DNA of 43,178 nucleotides from JBDTNQ01 sp039933635 (GTDB lineage: Bacteria > Acidobacteriota > Vicinamibacteria > Vicinamibacterales > SCN-69-37), in NCBI GenBank assembly GCA_039933635.1, contig JBDTNQ010000023.1, forward strand, positions 1 through 43,178, in the 5' to 3' direction. Position numbers and translations under genes: made by a program. Numbering within the stretch: the stretch's first letter is position 1; every line of letters begins with the position of its first letter. The notes below the pieces were generated by a model. The model was given only the letters and a program-made list of their open reading frames with translations, was not told the DNA's origin and searched no databases. Shown here piece by piece: positions 1 through 8,663 of the stretch.

Positions 1-876
1 CACCGAGGCCCTGCGAAAAAAAGTCTGAGGCCCACACAGCGCCGCGAGCTGGCCGGCTGGGTCCAGACGACCTTCGGTGTCAGCTGCGTGCGGGCCTGTC
101 ATCTGGCGCACTTCAGTCGCGCGGCCTGGTATCGCCCGAGCCGCGCGCAGGACCAAACGCCGTTGCGGCGACCCATCCGGGAGTTGGCGCACGTCCGTCC
201 CCGGTTCGGCTTCCTGCGCATCTGGGTCTTGCTGCGCCGCGAAGGGTGGGCCATCAACAAGAAGCGAGTGCGGCGGCTGTATCGCTTGGAAGGCCTGCAA
301 CTCCGCATGCGTGTCCGCCGCCGCAAACACATCGCGCTGCATCGAGGCCCGGCGCCGGTGCCCATCGGCCCCACCGAGCGGTGGAGTATGGACTTCGTAC
401 ACGATGCGCTGGCCGATGGCCGGCCGTTTCGCGTGCTGACGGTCGTGGATCAGTGGAGTCGACAGAGTCCGATCCTAGAGGTCGCGTCGAGCGTGTCGGG
501 AGCGACCGTCGGCGTTGCCCTCGACCGCGTGCTGCCCCTCGGGCACGCGCTGCGGTCGATCACCGTGGATCATGGCACCGAGTTCATGTCACGCGCGTTG
601 GAAGACTGGGCGTATCAGCGCGGTGTGCAGCTCGACTTCATTCGGCCCGGAAAGCCTGTGGAAAATGCGTTCATCGAGTCGTTCAACGGGCGGCTGCGGG
701 ACGAGTGCCTGAACGTCCATCAATTCACCTCGATGGACGATGCGAAGGCGAAGATCGAAGCGTGGCGACTCGACTACAATCAGCGTCGTCCGCACAGCTC
801 GCTCGGCCATCTGACACCGAACGAGTATGCCCAACAGCGTCAGCCGTCATGGACCGCTGAAGTCGCTTCTCTCTAG
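1..876 (+). CDS. IS3-family transposase OrfB (DDE integrase), 5' partial
   Basis: This is the catalytic subunit of an IS3-family transposase, which carries out strand transfer on the element's own ends. The frame is open from the window edge; a GTG at 88 is an internal start, but expression by -1 frameshift at the A7 run (16-22) is more likely. Visible landmarks are the HTH_21-like region (PRFGFLRIWVLLRREG), the first catalytic Asp in WSMDFVHDA, the second in VDHGTEF, and the Glu in ENAFIESFNGRLRDECL, followed by the family-typical C-terminus RRPHSSLGHLTPNEY. The length fits a complete orfB without internal stops. The right end of the element must lie just downstream (roughly 880-910), where the truncated sensor kinase begins. 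I could not define its terminal repeat because the left end is missing. Confidence 0.9.
   Translation, partial: HRGPAKKSLRPTQRRELAGWVQTTFGVSCVRACHLAHFSRAAWYRPSRAQDQTPLRRPIRELAHVRPRFGFLRIWVLLRREGWAINKKRVRRLYRLEGLQLRMRVRRRKHIALHRGPAPVPIGPTERWSMDFVHDALADGRPFRVLTVVDQWSRQSPILEVASSVSGATVGVALDRVLPLGHALRSITVDHGTEFMSRALEDWAYQRGVQLDFIRPGKPVENAFIESFNGRLRDECLNVHQFTSMDDAKAKIEAWRLDYNQRRPHSSLGHLTPNEYAQQRQPSWTAEVASL
2..28 (+). CDS. IS3-family orfA, last codons (partial)
   Basis: The last eight codons of an IS3-type orfA (TEALRKKV, then TGA) are visible at the window edge. An A7 run at 16-22 sits in the orfA frame as A-AAA-AAA, the classical slippery heptamer for programmed -1 frameshifting, and orfB lies in the -1 frame. 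The element therefore probably makes an OrfAB fusion transposase by slippage here. The rest of orfA lies outside the window. Confidence 0.6.
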   Translation, partial: TEALRKKV

Positions 877-970
877 CGTCGACTGTCTCGTTTCGGGACC
901 AACGTCAGCGATCATCGGCCTCACCTCAGATGATGACGGTCGCGTCGTCGCAGATGCCGACGGGTCCTGA

Positions 971-2182
971 GTGCGGGAACTCGATGGACGTCGCGCCCGG
1001 CCGTACTTTCAACTGTGGCGGCAGCGCGACGGCGCGACGGTGGCGCATTCCGAGTCGCTCCGGTCCACGAGGCTGCCCAAGCCCGAAGGCGTCACCGACG
1101 AGCCCCGTCTCTGGAATTTGGACGGACCGGCCGGGCCGGCTCGGGCCCTCGCGATCGCCTTCCGGCTGCCTCCTCCCCTTGAGGAACGAGAGGAACAACA
1201 GGCAGCGCCGTCTGCGGCGCTGGAGTTGATGGTCGTCAAGAGCCGCAATGACCTGGACCGGACGCTGGCGACGCTGGCCCTCGTGCTGGTCGGGACCGGA
1301 GGCCTGCTGCTCGCCGCCACGATCGCGGCGGTGCCGCCCTTACTCACACGGCAGTTGGCCCCGCTGAAGGATCTGACCGAACACGCGGCCGGTATCAACG
1401 CCCCGTCGCTGTCGACCCGGTTTCAGACGGGCCCTCTGCCAGAGGAGTTGGCGCCGATCGGTCTCGCGCTCAACGCACTCGTGTCGCGACTCGAACAGGC
1501 CTTCGAGCGCGAACGCCGATTCAGCGCGGATGTCGCGCATGAACTGCGAACGCCGATTGCTGAGCTCCGCGCGTTGGCCGAGCTGGCGATGCGATGGCCG
1601 GAGAGTCGCGACCTCCACCTGGAGAGTGAGGCGCTTGGGATCGCGGCGCAGATGGAGGGCGTGGTCACCCGACTCCTGGCGCTGCTTCGCAGTGAAAGAG
1701 GCGAGCTGGCCGTGACGCGTGAGTCGGCCGACCTCGCGACCGTGATGCGTCGGAGCTGGCGGCCATTCGCCGTTGCTGCCGCGCGAAAGCACCTCTCGGT
1801 GATGTGGCAAGACACGGAGAGCGGGTCGGTGGACATCGACCTTGTGCTGCTGCGATCGATCCTGGCGAATCTCTTCGAAAACGCGGTCGAGTACGCGCCG
1901 GCCAACGGCACGGTGGTCATCGGGAGCACGTTCGAATCGGAGCGGTTCGCGATTCGCGTCGCTAACACCGTCACCGCGCTGACGTCCGCCGATGCGGCGC
2001 AGATGTTTGACCGGTTCTGGCGGGGAGACGCCGCCCGGGCGCACGGTGATCACAGTGGACTGGGCCTCGCGCTCGCGCGAGCGTTTGCGCGCGCCATGGG
2101 CGGCGATCTCGAAGCGGGCCTGCCCGAGGCGTCACGCCTGACGATGACGTTGACTGGGCCTCGCCGCGGGCCCCTCAGCTGA
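971..2182 (+). pseudogene. Sensor histidine kinase, N-terminally truncated
   Basis: Inner-membrane sensor kinase of a two-component system. The remaining part starts in the periplasmic sensor region (PYFQLW, typical of QseC/PmrB-like kinases). It has one membrane segment (about residues 98-125), HAMP (about 126-180), a HisKA domain with the phospho-acceptor in VAHELRTP (His190 from the GTG at 971), and an ATPase domain with the N-box NLFENAVEYAP, an F-like segment FDRFWRGD and a G2 box GLGLALA. A recognisable G1 box (DxGxG) is missing. The first membrane helix and most of the sensor are absent: an in-frame TGA stands immediately before 971 and the IS3 element ends about 60-90 bases upstream. 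No partner response regulator is adjacent. I infer that the IS insertion removed the 5' end, so the gene is probably non-functional. Confidence 0.75.
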
Positions 2183-2550
2183 TCGGGTCATCACTCGGAG
2201 CACGAGGCAGCGACGGGATCGAGCAGGGACGCGTGCCGCGCAGGATTGTAGCCACACACCACGCCGACACGGCGCCGAATCCCGTCGCGATTAGAATCGC
2301 ATCGACCGAGGCGACCATCGGGATGTCGGCACGCCCCGCGACAGTGCGCTCATTGCCGGTCCGATCACCACACCGCCGATGCCGCCGGCAAGGCCGAGGC
2401 ACAGCGTCTCCGTCAGGAACCGCCGTTGCACATCCCGCGCGCGAGCCCCGTTGGCCAGTCGCAGCCCACTCTCGCGCGTCCGCTCCACGACCGGCAGCAT
2501 GCTGCTCACAGGGCGGATGCCGCCGACCAGCAGCGCCGGACTCTAGTTAA
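2175..2550 (-). pseudogene. MacB/FtsX-type ABC permease, C-terminal remnant
   Basis: The minus strand encodes a decayed C-terminal FtsX domain. ALLVGGI followed by ML-VVERTRESGLRLANGARA corresponds to the conserved MNIMLVSVTERTREIGLR block seen intact in the gene at 15939-17153. The next helix (LTETLCLGLAGGIGGVVIG) continues in that frame; the last helix (DAILIATGFGAVSAW) is in another frame ending near 2175, so at least one frameshift separates them. A stop codon lies just upstream of the preserved part and no ATP-binding or MacB core domain remains. It is a relic of an efflux-type ABC permease, not an active gene. Confidence 0.65.
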
Positions 2551-2954
2551 ACCGATCCGCTACGGAAGGCGGGAGAACCTCAGGTTGAGGTCCACCGGCC
2601 TCTGAGTCGCGCTTCGGTTTGGAGTCTGGCTAGCGAAAGGGGCCCAACCACGAAACGCACTCATGGGAGGCCTCCGCCGCGGACGAGCCCGCCGGTGATC
2701 CTATGAACAATGAGGTTGGGCTTTTCCTCCTATTCTCCATCGAGATCCTTCGCAATCGAGGCCGTCGAAATCCCCATTCTCCTCCGCGGGTCGAATGCGG
2801 GCGCTTCGAGACTCTGTCACGGGGTGGGCGGCACGAGCTGGCTGACGCATTCAACTTCGAAGATCTGCTGACGTCCGGTCCTCGGATGCGTAGGCGGAAC
2901 TGGGGTTCAGACCTTTTTCAGAGTCGTCGGCCATACTCTGGCCTGCGTCACGGC

Positions 2955-4112
2955 ATGTCTGAACTGAACGGGGCCTGCTGGCTCCCAGCGCAGGGCGAGG
3001 TGCCCTGCGAAGCTCAAATCGGACCCAGCGATCCGCCAAACACGCGGATTCCTGGCAATCGCGTTCTGTCGTGCCTCCGGGTCTGCGCCGGAGCGTGGGC
3101 GATCCTGATGGGCTGCGCCGCGACCGCCGCACCGCAGCAACGGGCGGACGGGCCGCCGCTGCGCGGGATCATTAGCGGCGCCGTCACCGACGAGGTCGGT
3201 ACTGCCATTGTTGGGGCCCGGGTCACGTGGTCGCCAGACGGGACGGCCGGTACCATCGGGGTCGCCACGAGTGCGGACGGCGGCTTCTCCCTTTCGCAGG
3301 TCCCTGCCGGTCCGTACCGACTCGCCGTGTCCTCGCCGGGCTTCGCCGACCAGGTCGTGTCAGGCGTTCTCGCTGCCGGTGGGAGTGTGCGCCTTCCGCC
3401 GATTCGACTGACGCTCGCGTTCACCGCCACCTCAGTTGACGTCAGGCCGACGGTCGAAGACGTGGCCGAACGCCAAGTCAAGGACGCAGAGCAGCAGCGC
3501 GTCCTGGGCATCCTGCCCAACTACTTCGTCGTGTACGTACCCGACGCCGCGCCGCTGACGGCGCCCCAGAAGTTCGAACTGTCCCGGAAGGCGCTCCTCG
3601 ATCCGATCGACTTCGCCTTCACCGCCGTCGTCGCCGGCGTGCAGCAGAAGCGGAATAGCTACAGCGGGTTCGGCCGAGGGACGTCCGGTTATGCGAAGCG
3701 ATACGCGGCCTTCTACGCGAGCATCTTCACGCGGAGCGCGTTGGAACAAGCCCTCCTGCCGGCGCTGCTCAAGCAGGATCCGCGCTACTTCTACAAGGGC
3801 ACGGGCAGTACGCCGTCCCGTGTGGGGTACGCCGTTGTGACCGCGGTCATTCGAAAGGGGGATAACCACCACTGGCAGCCGAACTACTCGGGCATCCTGG
3901 GTAGCCTCGCCACGGGTGCGCTGACGAACTTCTACTATCCAGCCCAGAATCGCCGGGGCGTACGACTAACGCTGCAAAACGCTGGCGTCGGCCTCGCGTT
4001 GTCAGCCGTGGCTCACCTGGCGCAGGAGTTCCTCTTTCGAGGCGTGACCTCGCACGCCGGCGTCCCGCCTCAGCTTCCGCCACAACACACCGGCGATGGC
4101 TCGAAACCGTGA
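2955..4112 (+). CDS. Secreted carboxypeptidase-regulatory-domain protein of unknown function
   Basis: Predicted exported protein. After a hydrophobic, signal-like segment (VCAGAWAILMGCAATAAPQQ) comes a CarboxypepD_reg beta-sandwich (IISGAVTDEVGTAIVGARVT ... GGFSLSQVPAGPYRLAVSSPGF). A C-terminal domain of about 190 residues follows, with LGILPNYFVVY, LTAPQKFELSRKALLDPIDF, LKQDPRYFYKGTGS and PNYSGILGSLATGALTNFYYP. I recognise that C-terminal block as a conserved, functionally uncharacterised domain common in Acidobacteriota, there often fused to the same N-terminal module. The start is uncertain: in-frame ATGs occur at 2703, 2886 and 2955. I chose 2955 because it places the signal segment closest to the N-terminus, although it is still about 50 residues in, and the true start may be a nearby non-ATG codon. 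The gene appears monocistronic. Confidence 0.7.
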   Translation: MSELNGACWLPAQGEVPCEAQIGPSDPPNTRIPGNRVLSCLRVCAGAWAILMGCAATAAPQQRADGPPLRGIISGAVTDEVGTAIVGARVTWSPDGTAGTIGVATSADGGFSLSQVPAGPYRLAVSSPGFADQVVSGVLAAGGSVRLPPIRLTLAFTATSVDVRPTVEDVAERQVKDAEQQRVLGILPNYFVVYVPDAAPLTAPQKFELSRKALLDPIDFAFTAVVAGVQQKRNSYSGFGRGTSGYAKRYAAFYASIFTRSALEQALLPALLKQDPRYFYKGTGSTPSRVGYAVVTAVIRKGDNHHWQPNYSGILGSLATGALTNFYYPAQNRRGVRLTLQNAGVGLALSAVAHLAQEFLFRGVTSHAGVPPQLPPQHTGDGSKP

Positions 4113-4478
4113 GGCCGTCCCCCGAAACGTCGACCGCCGCGTCGGCAACGAACGCTGGCGCTTCCCAGGCGCCGGAGGGGCGGGCAGAGACCATGGCCCC
4201 TCGGCGACCCTGATCGGCATGGCGCTAGGCGAAGTCGGCGGCGCGGCTCCGGTGCTTCGCTGCGTGGACCAGTCTCGGAGCGGATTGTCGGGGAAGGGGG
4301 ACTGATCCACTTACGCTTGATGCCGCCGACTCCAACCAGACGAATTCGGTTGTGCCCGAGGAGCGGTCCACCGGGTTGCGGGCGGTGGCCTCACGGGCGA
4401 ACGCGATCCGTTGGAGGACATCAAGGATCCGTGGCGTTGAACTAACGGAATCCGCGAAGGACCAGTTGATCCACGGAT
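4113..4478. other. Intergenic region between convergent genes
   Basis: About 370 bases between the 3' ends of two convergent genes. Short open frames here lack recognisable motifs. I see no strong hairpin, tRNA or repeat. Confidence 0.5.
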
Positions 4479-5204
4479 CTACGAACCAAGCCTGCCCAAC
4501 AGGACGGCCGCCTCCCGCTTGAACTCACGATCCTCTGGGGCCCACTCGGGATCGAATGGCACGTCGGCGACACGCCGCAGGTACGCTCGCGCTTCCCCGG
4601 TTCGGCCTGACGCCATCAACAGCTCCGCGAAGTAGGACAGCGCCGCGGTGTTGTTGGGGTCGTGGGCCAGGGCGAGCCGGAAGTGCCGTTCGGCCTCTTC
4701 AGGGCTGCCGCCAAACAGCCGCGGCACCGACGCGTACCACTGTCCCAGGGCCGCATCGGCCGAGCCGCCCTGCCACGCCGCGTCAATGTCCACCACACGC
4801 TCGAATTCCCGTTTGATGCGTCCTCGGTACCTGAGCGCTGTAAGAGGACCGCCGGATTGCGCGAGTTCTCCCATGTTCGCGCCGAGCCAGAAGTGGCCCT
4901 CGGGACGATCTCCAGCGAGACGAACGGCGTCTTCTCCCGCTCCGACTCCTCGCTCGAGGGCGGCCCGCCGGCTGCCGTCCGCCTGATGCGTGCCCAGCCA
5001 GTAGGAGACCCGCGAGAGTTTCCACGCCGCTTCCGCGTCGATGCGGGATCGCTGGGCCCAAATGTCAGCCGCTCGCATGGCGCTCGTGAGGTCATCGCGA
5101 CGCCGGTACAGCTCGTCCGGATCGGAAGTCTGCCTGCTCTCGGCACGTGTGCCGAGGACGAGGGCCCCGAGTAGCACGCCCAACGCGAGGGCGGCCCGGC
5201 TCAT
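4479..5204 (-). CDS. Exported TPR-repeat protein
   Basis: A 241-residue protein with an N-terminal signal peptide or anchor (MSRAALALGVLLGALVLG) followed by helical TPR-like repeats (DIWAQRSRIDAEAAWKLSRV, RPEGHFWLGANMGELAQ, AERHFRLALAHDPNNTAALS, YFAELLMASGRTGEARAYLR). The pattern resembles TRAP-transporter TatT-like or generic periplasmic TPR scaffolds, which bind partner proteins and are not catalytic. Its ATG (5204-5202) overlaps the TGA of the adenylate-forming gene as ATGA, so translation is probably coupled. It is the last gene of the 9476-to-4479 operon. Its role in that operon is unknown; it may hold or localise the enzymes at the envelope. Confidence 0.8.
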   Translation of the reverse strand: MSRAALALGVLLGALVLGTRAESRQTSDPDELYRRRDDLTSAMRAADIWAQRSRIDAEAAWKLSRVSYWLGTHQADGSRRAALERGVGAGEDAVRLAGDRPEGHFWLGANMGELAQSGGPLTALRYRGRIKREFERVVDIDAAWQGGSADAALGQWYASVPRLFGGSPEEAERHFRLALAHDPNNTAALSYFAELLMASGRTGEARAYLRRVADVPFDPEWAPEDREFKREAAVLLGRLGS

Positions 5205-6550
5205 GCGGACGGCAGTGAGGCGACACCGCTCATCTGGCGCTCGTCGACGACCCGGCGAAGTTTTCGCCCCGTGCCGCGGAGCTGGCCCAGAGGATGAACG
5301 CGGACGTGGAAGTCGTAGAGCCTCATCTCTTTGTTCCGCCAGAAATCGCTGAAGCGATCGCGGAGATTGGTCAGGACGGCGGCTTCGACCGCGCTCCGGC
5401 CTCCGGCGTTTTCCAGTTCCACATGCAGAGTGACCGAGTCGCGGACGCCATCGTGACCGACGGCGACCTGCCAGTCCCCGCCCACCGACGTCAGGTCTCG
5501 CAGGACCTCTTCGAAGACCCATGGGCCGACATTGCCCATCCCGCACACCACCATCTCGTCGCAGCGGCCGCGAATCTTCTCGAGCCGGCCCATCGAGATC
5601 CCGCATTCGCAGGGGCTGTCCACCAACCGGCTCAGATCACTCGACCGATAGCGGATGAGCGGCATCGCGCGATCCGACAGCGTGGTGTACACGACTTCGC
5701 CCCGCCCCTCGGCGTCCGCCACGGGCACCTCGAAAAAGAAGTAAAGATCGTTGCGGTGATAGCCGTTCTTGAGACGGCACTCGGCGCCCAGCGCCCCAAA
5801 GGATTCGGTCTGGCCGTAGTTCAGGTAGAGCGGCGCACCCCAGGTCTCCTCCACCATCCGCCGTGACACTTCCGAGATGTTCTCGCCACCGGCGAACAGG
5901 AACTTCATCGGCCAGGGCCCTCGCCCGCGCGCGACTTCCGAGAGCCGGACGATCCACGACGGCTCGCCGAACACAACCGTTGGGCGATACACCTGCGCAC
6001 GCTCGTAGAAGTCAGCCGCGTCGATCTTGCCCGCCTCGACGTGAAAGCATCGAATGAGGTCGAGCGCGGACCGTAGCACGTACGGCGAGACCCAGAACGA
6101 GCAATCGAACGCGCTGACCACGCGATCGTCCTTGCGGAGCCCGAGCAGATGCAGCCAGATCGCGCTGAGACGGCCCATGTCGACAATCTCTCGACGCGAG
6201 AAGAACACGCGCTTCGGAATCGGGGACGTGGTCCCCGTCGTTTCGAAGGCCGTGTCCGCCCCACCCACCACGAACGCATCGGCTCCGTGCGATCGCAGGT
6301 CCTCGCCGGTCGTACAGAAGTCCCCGAGCTGGGACGGGTGCTCGATCCGCCGCACGTCGATGCCGCGATGCCGAAACGCTTCGCGGTAGAACGTGGACCG
6401 CTCCGCGGCAATCCTGAGCGTCCGCTGAAATCGCGCCCGCCGCATGGCCTCGAGCGCCCGAGCCGGAATTAGCCCGAGCAGTTCAATCGCGCGCTGCGGA
6501 GAGGTCCGCAGGGCGGTAAGTTCGGCCAGCTCGACGATCGACGTCAGCAC
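5201..6550 (-). CDS. PaaK-like adenylate-forming enzyme (CoA-ligase family)
   Basis: Member of the phenylacetate-CoA ligase branch of adenylate-forming enzymes, which activate a carboxylic acid with ATP as an acyl-AMP and usually pass it to CoA or another nucleophile. Supporting motifs are the phosphate-binding loop ETTGTTSPIPK, the core FAGGENIS, the YGQTE motif (here NYGQTESFGALGAEC), the hinge-like YRSSDLSRLV with an adjacent zinc-type Cys pair (CECG) as in PaaK-type domains, and a C-terminal lysine-containing end (GTGRKLRRVV). At about 449 residues it is the usual PaaK length. The start is GTG at 6550, seven bases after the aminotransferase stop. The substrate cannot be read from sequence; pairing with an aminotransferase and a phosphatase suggests an amino- or hydroxy-acid intermediate. 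Confidence 0.85.
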   Translation of the reverse strand: MLTSIVELAELTALRTSPQRAIELLGLIPARALEAMRRARFQRTLRIAAERSTFYREAFRHRGIDVRRIEHPSQLGDFCTTGEDLRSHGADAFVVGGADTAFETTGTTSPIPKRVFFSRREIVDMGRLSAIWLHLLGLRKDDRVVSAFDCSFWVSPYVLRSALDLIRCFHVEAGKIDAADFYERAQVYRPTVVFGEPSWIVRLSEVARGRGPWPMKFLFAGGENISEVSRRMVEETWGAPLYLNYGQTESFGALGAECRLKNGYHRNDLYFFFEVPVADAEGRGEVVYTTLSDRAMPLIRYRSSDLSRLVDSPCECGISMGRLEKIRGRCDEMVVCGMGNVGPWVFEEVLRDLTSVGGDWQVAVGHDGVRDSVTLHVELENAGGRSAVEAAVLTNLRDRFSDFWRNKEMRLYDFHVRVHPLGQLRGTGRKLRRVVDERQMSGVASLPSA

Positions 6551-6557
6551 GGCTCCC

Positions 6558-7943
6558 TCACACTCGACCCGGCGCGCATCGTCGAATCAGCTGCTCCAGC
6601 AAGTCCACGGACAGATCGATCTCGTCCTCCGTGATATCGAACGCCGGCGCCAGGGTGAACACGTTTTTGTAGTATCCGCCGACGTCGAGCACCAGTCCCA
6701 TCCGCTTCCCGCGAGCGTCCAGATCGCCCTTCATCCCTTCGGCGAACATCTTGTCGGTGAGCGCGCGATCCGGTTCAAATCCATCTTCGCCGCAGATCTC
6801 GAGGCGCAGGGCCATGCCCAGGCCGTCCGTATCGCCGATCACCTTCGGAAACCGGCGTTGCAGCGCCTTGAGCTGCGCGAGGAAATAGGCGCCCTTGCGG
6901 CGTGTGATCCCCTCGTAGTCCTGTTCGGCCATCATGCGGACGGCCTCGAGGGCCACCGCGGTGCCAAGGGTGTTGGAGGAGAACGTCGAGTGCGTGGACC
7001 CCGGCGGAAACACCTCTGGCGAAATCAGGTTCTCGCGGGCCCAGACGCCACTGAGCGGGTTGAGTCCGTTGGTCAGGGCCTTCCCGAAGACGATGATGTC
7101 CGGCGTCACCCCGAAGTTCTCAATTGCCCAGAACTTACCGGCACGGTAGAACCCCATCTGGATCTCGTCATCGACCATGAGAATATGACGCTCGTCGAGG
7201 ATCTTCCGCAGCCCTTCGAAATATCCGGGCGGCGGAATGACGTAGCCGCCGGTGCCTTGTATGGCCTCCACGTAGAAGGCCGAGAATTCAGACTCACCGG
7301 CCTTCGCGTCCCAGAAGGAGTTGTATTCGGTCTCGAAGTTCTTCTCGAACTGTTGAAGGCAGTACAGGCCGCAGTCATCGACCTTCTTGCCGTAGGGACA
7401 CCGGAAACAGTACGGAAACGGCACGAAGTGCGCCCGGTCTGAAAAATGCCCGAAGCGGCGGCGATAGCGGTAGCTCGACGTGATCGCGCTCGCGGCGAGC
7501 GTACGGCCGTGATAGCCGCCCATGAACGAGAACACCAGGTTTCGGCCGGTCGAGTTCCGCACGATCTTCAGGGAGTCTTCGATCGCCTGCGCCCCGCCGA
7601 CGTTGAAATGGACGCGGCCCTCGACGCCAAATCGCGACTCGTTGAGACGACCGATCGCCGCGGCCAATTCCACCTTCTCCGGGTGGAGGTACTGGCAGGC
7701 CAGCTGCGGCAGCACGTCCAACTGGCGCGTCAGGGCGGCGTTCAGCCGCGGATTGCCGTATCCGAAACTCGCGGCCGAGTACCACATCTGCAGGTCGAGA
7801 TACGGGGTGCCTTCACGGTCGTAGAGGTAACTGCCTTCCGACCGCGCGAAGTACTTCGGAGGATCGAGGTAGTGAACGGTGTCACCCCACGAACAGTACT
7901 TCCGTTCCAGTTGGAGCAGTTCCGATTCAGACGTGTCGCTCAT
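6558..7943 (-). CDS. Class III PLP-dependent aminotransferase
   Basis: Fold-type I, class III (omega) aminotransferase transferring an amino group between an aldehyde or ketone and an amino acid. Visible: YLDLQMWYSAASFGYGNP near the N-terminus, HFNVGGAQAIEDSLKI (PLP phosphate binding), FMGGYHGRT, the signature VDDEIQMGFYRAGKFWA with the PLP-ring Asp, and the Schiff-base lysine in IVFGKALTNG. A Cys-rich insert PYCFRCPYGKKVDDCGLYC is shared with several GabT-like members. The open frame extends upstream to 8264, but the ATG at 7943 gives the family-typical N-terminus and sits ten bases from the preceding stop. Product and substrate are unknown. Relatives act on gamma-aminobutyrate, diaminobutyrate, putrescine or sugar-type aldehydes. 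Confidence 0.88.
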   Translation of the reverse strand: MSDTSESELLQLERKYCSWGDTVHYLDPPKYFARSEGSYLYDREGTPYLDLQMWYSAASFGYGNPRLNAALTRQLDVLPQLACQYLHPEKVELAAAIGRLNESRFGVEGRVHFNVGGAQAIEDSLKIVRNSTGRNLVFSFMGGYHGRTLAASAITSSYRYRRRFGHFSDRAHFVPFPYCFRCPYGKKVDDCGLYCLQQFEKNFETEYNSFWDAKAGESEFSAFYVEAIQGTGGYVIPPPGYFEGLRKILDERHILMVDDEIQMGFYRAGKFWAIENFGVTPDIIVFGKALTNGLNPLSGVWARENLISPEVFPPGSTHSTFSSNTLGTAVALEAVRMMAEQDYEGITRRKGAYFLAQLKALQRRFPKVIGDTDGLGMALRLEICGEDGFEPDRALTDKMFAEGMKGDLDARGKRMGLVLDVGGYYKNVFTLAPAFDITEDEIDLSVDLLEQLIRRCAPGRV

Positions 7944-7953
7944 GGAGGTTGCA

Positions 7954-8658
7954 CTACCCTTCCCGGTACAGCCGCGGCTGGACGCCAGCCGCGAGGAGTC
8001 GATCGAGGCCTCGAGCCACATCGACCAGCGTGTCGTAACGAAGGAACGGAATCGACGCCTGCTCGCAATCTGACGCAAGCGCGCCTTTCGCGAATACGAC
8101 GTCGGCTGCCGTTGCCGCATACCGATCCGACCGTCCGTCCCCAACGAAGACGGCCAGCGCACCGGTCGCGTTGAGTCGCGCCATTGCCGCCGGCTTGCAG
8201 GTCGCGCACCCGTGCGCACAGCCACCCGCGGGTTCGGGGAACGCGGCGCGCCACCGTCCGCCAAGGGGCTCCAGATGACTCGAGATAATGCGGCTCTCCG
8301 CCAAACGTCCCGCCAGGTTCAGTGCGGGGCGCCCGAGAATACGATGGATGCAGTAGTCGAAGCCGTCGCTGACGATGTGGACCGGTGCGGCATGAGAGGC
8401 GCACACATCGAGGAGTGTCACAAAGCCTGGCTCGATCTCGACGTGATCGAGCAGGCGATTGACGTCCGCGTCACTCGCCGTCACGAGCGCCATCTGCGCG
8501 GCCAGGCACTCCCGTGATCCGATCTGGCCGGCGAGCCAGGCGTCCTCGATCCCGCGCCAGGTCGCCGGAGCGAAGGCCTCGAGGATGGCGTCGGTCGCAT
8601 CGCCGCGCGTGATGGTGCCGTCGAAGTCGAGAAACACGATGGACGTGGCGTCGGTCAT
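7954..8658 (-). CDS. HAD-superfamily phosphatase (MtnX/SerB-like)
   Basis: Haloacid dehalogenase phosphatase. Motif I is FLDFDGTITRGDATD (nucleophile Asp and acid Asp), motif II is HIVSDGFD, the conserved lysine may be that of CKPAAM, and motif IV is FVGDGRSDRYAA. The Cys-containing segment CAHGCATCKP is typical of the MtnX/phosphoserine-phosphatase-like branch, so a small phosphomonoester such as a phospho-amino or phospho-sugar compound is a likely substrate. The ATG at 8658 is six bases downstream of the patatin stop, and the stop lies ten bases before the aminotransferase, so this is an operon member. It may supply the dephosphorylated substrate for the downstream aminotransferase and ligase (inference). 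Confidence 0.85.
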   Translation of the reverse strand: MTDATSIVFLDFDGTITRGDATDAILEAFAPATWRGIEDAWLAGQIGSRECLAAQMALVTASDADVNRLLDHVEIEPGFVTLLDVCASHAAPVHIVSDGFDYCIHRILGRPALNLAGRLAESRIISSHLEPLGGRWRAAFPEPAGGCAHGCATCKPAAMARLNATGALAVFVGDGRSDRYAATAADVVFAKGALASDCEQASIPFLRYDTLVDVARGLDRLLAAGVQPRLYREG

Positions 8659-8663
8659 GGAGA

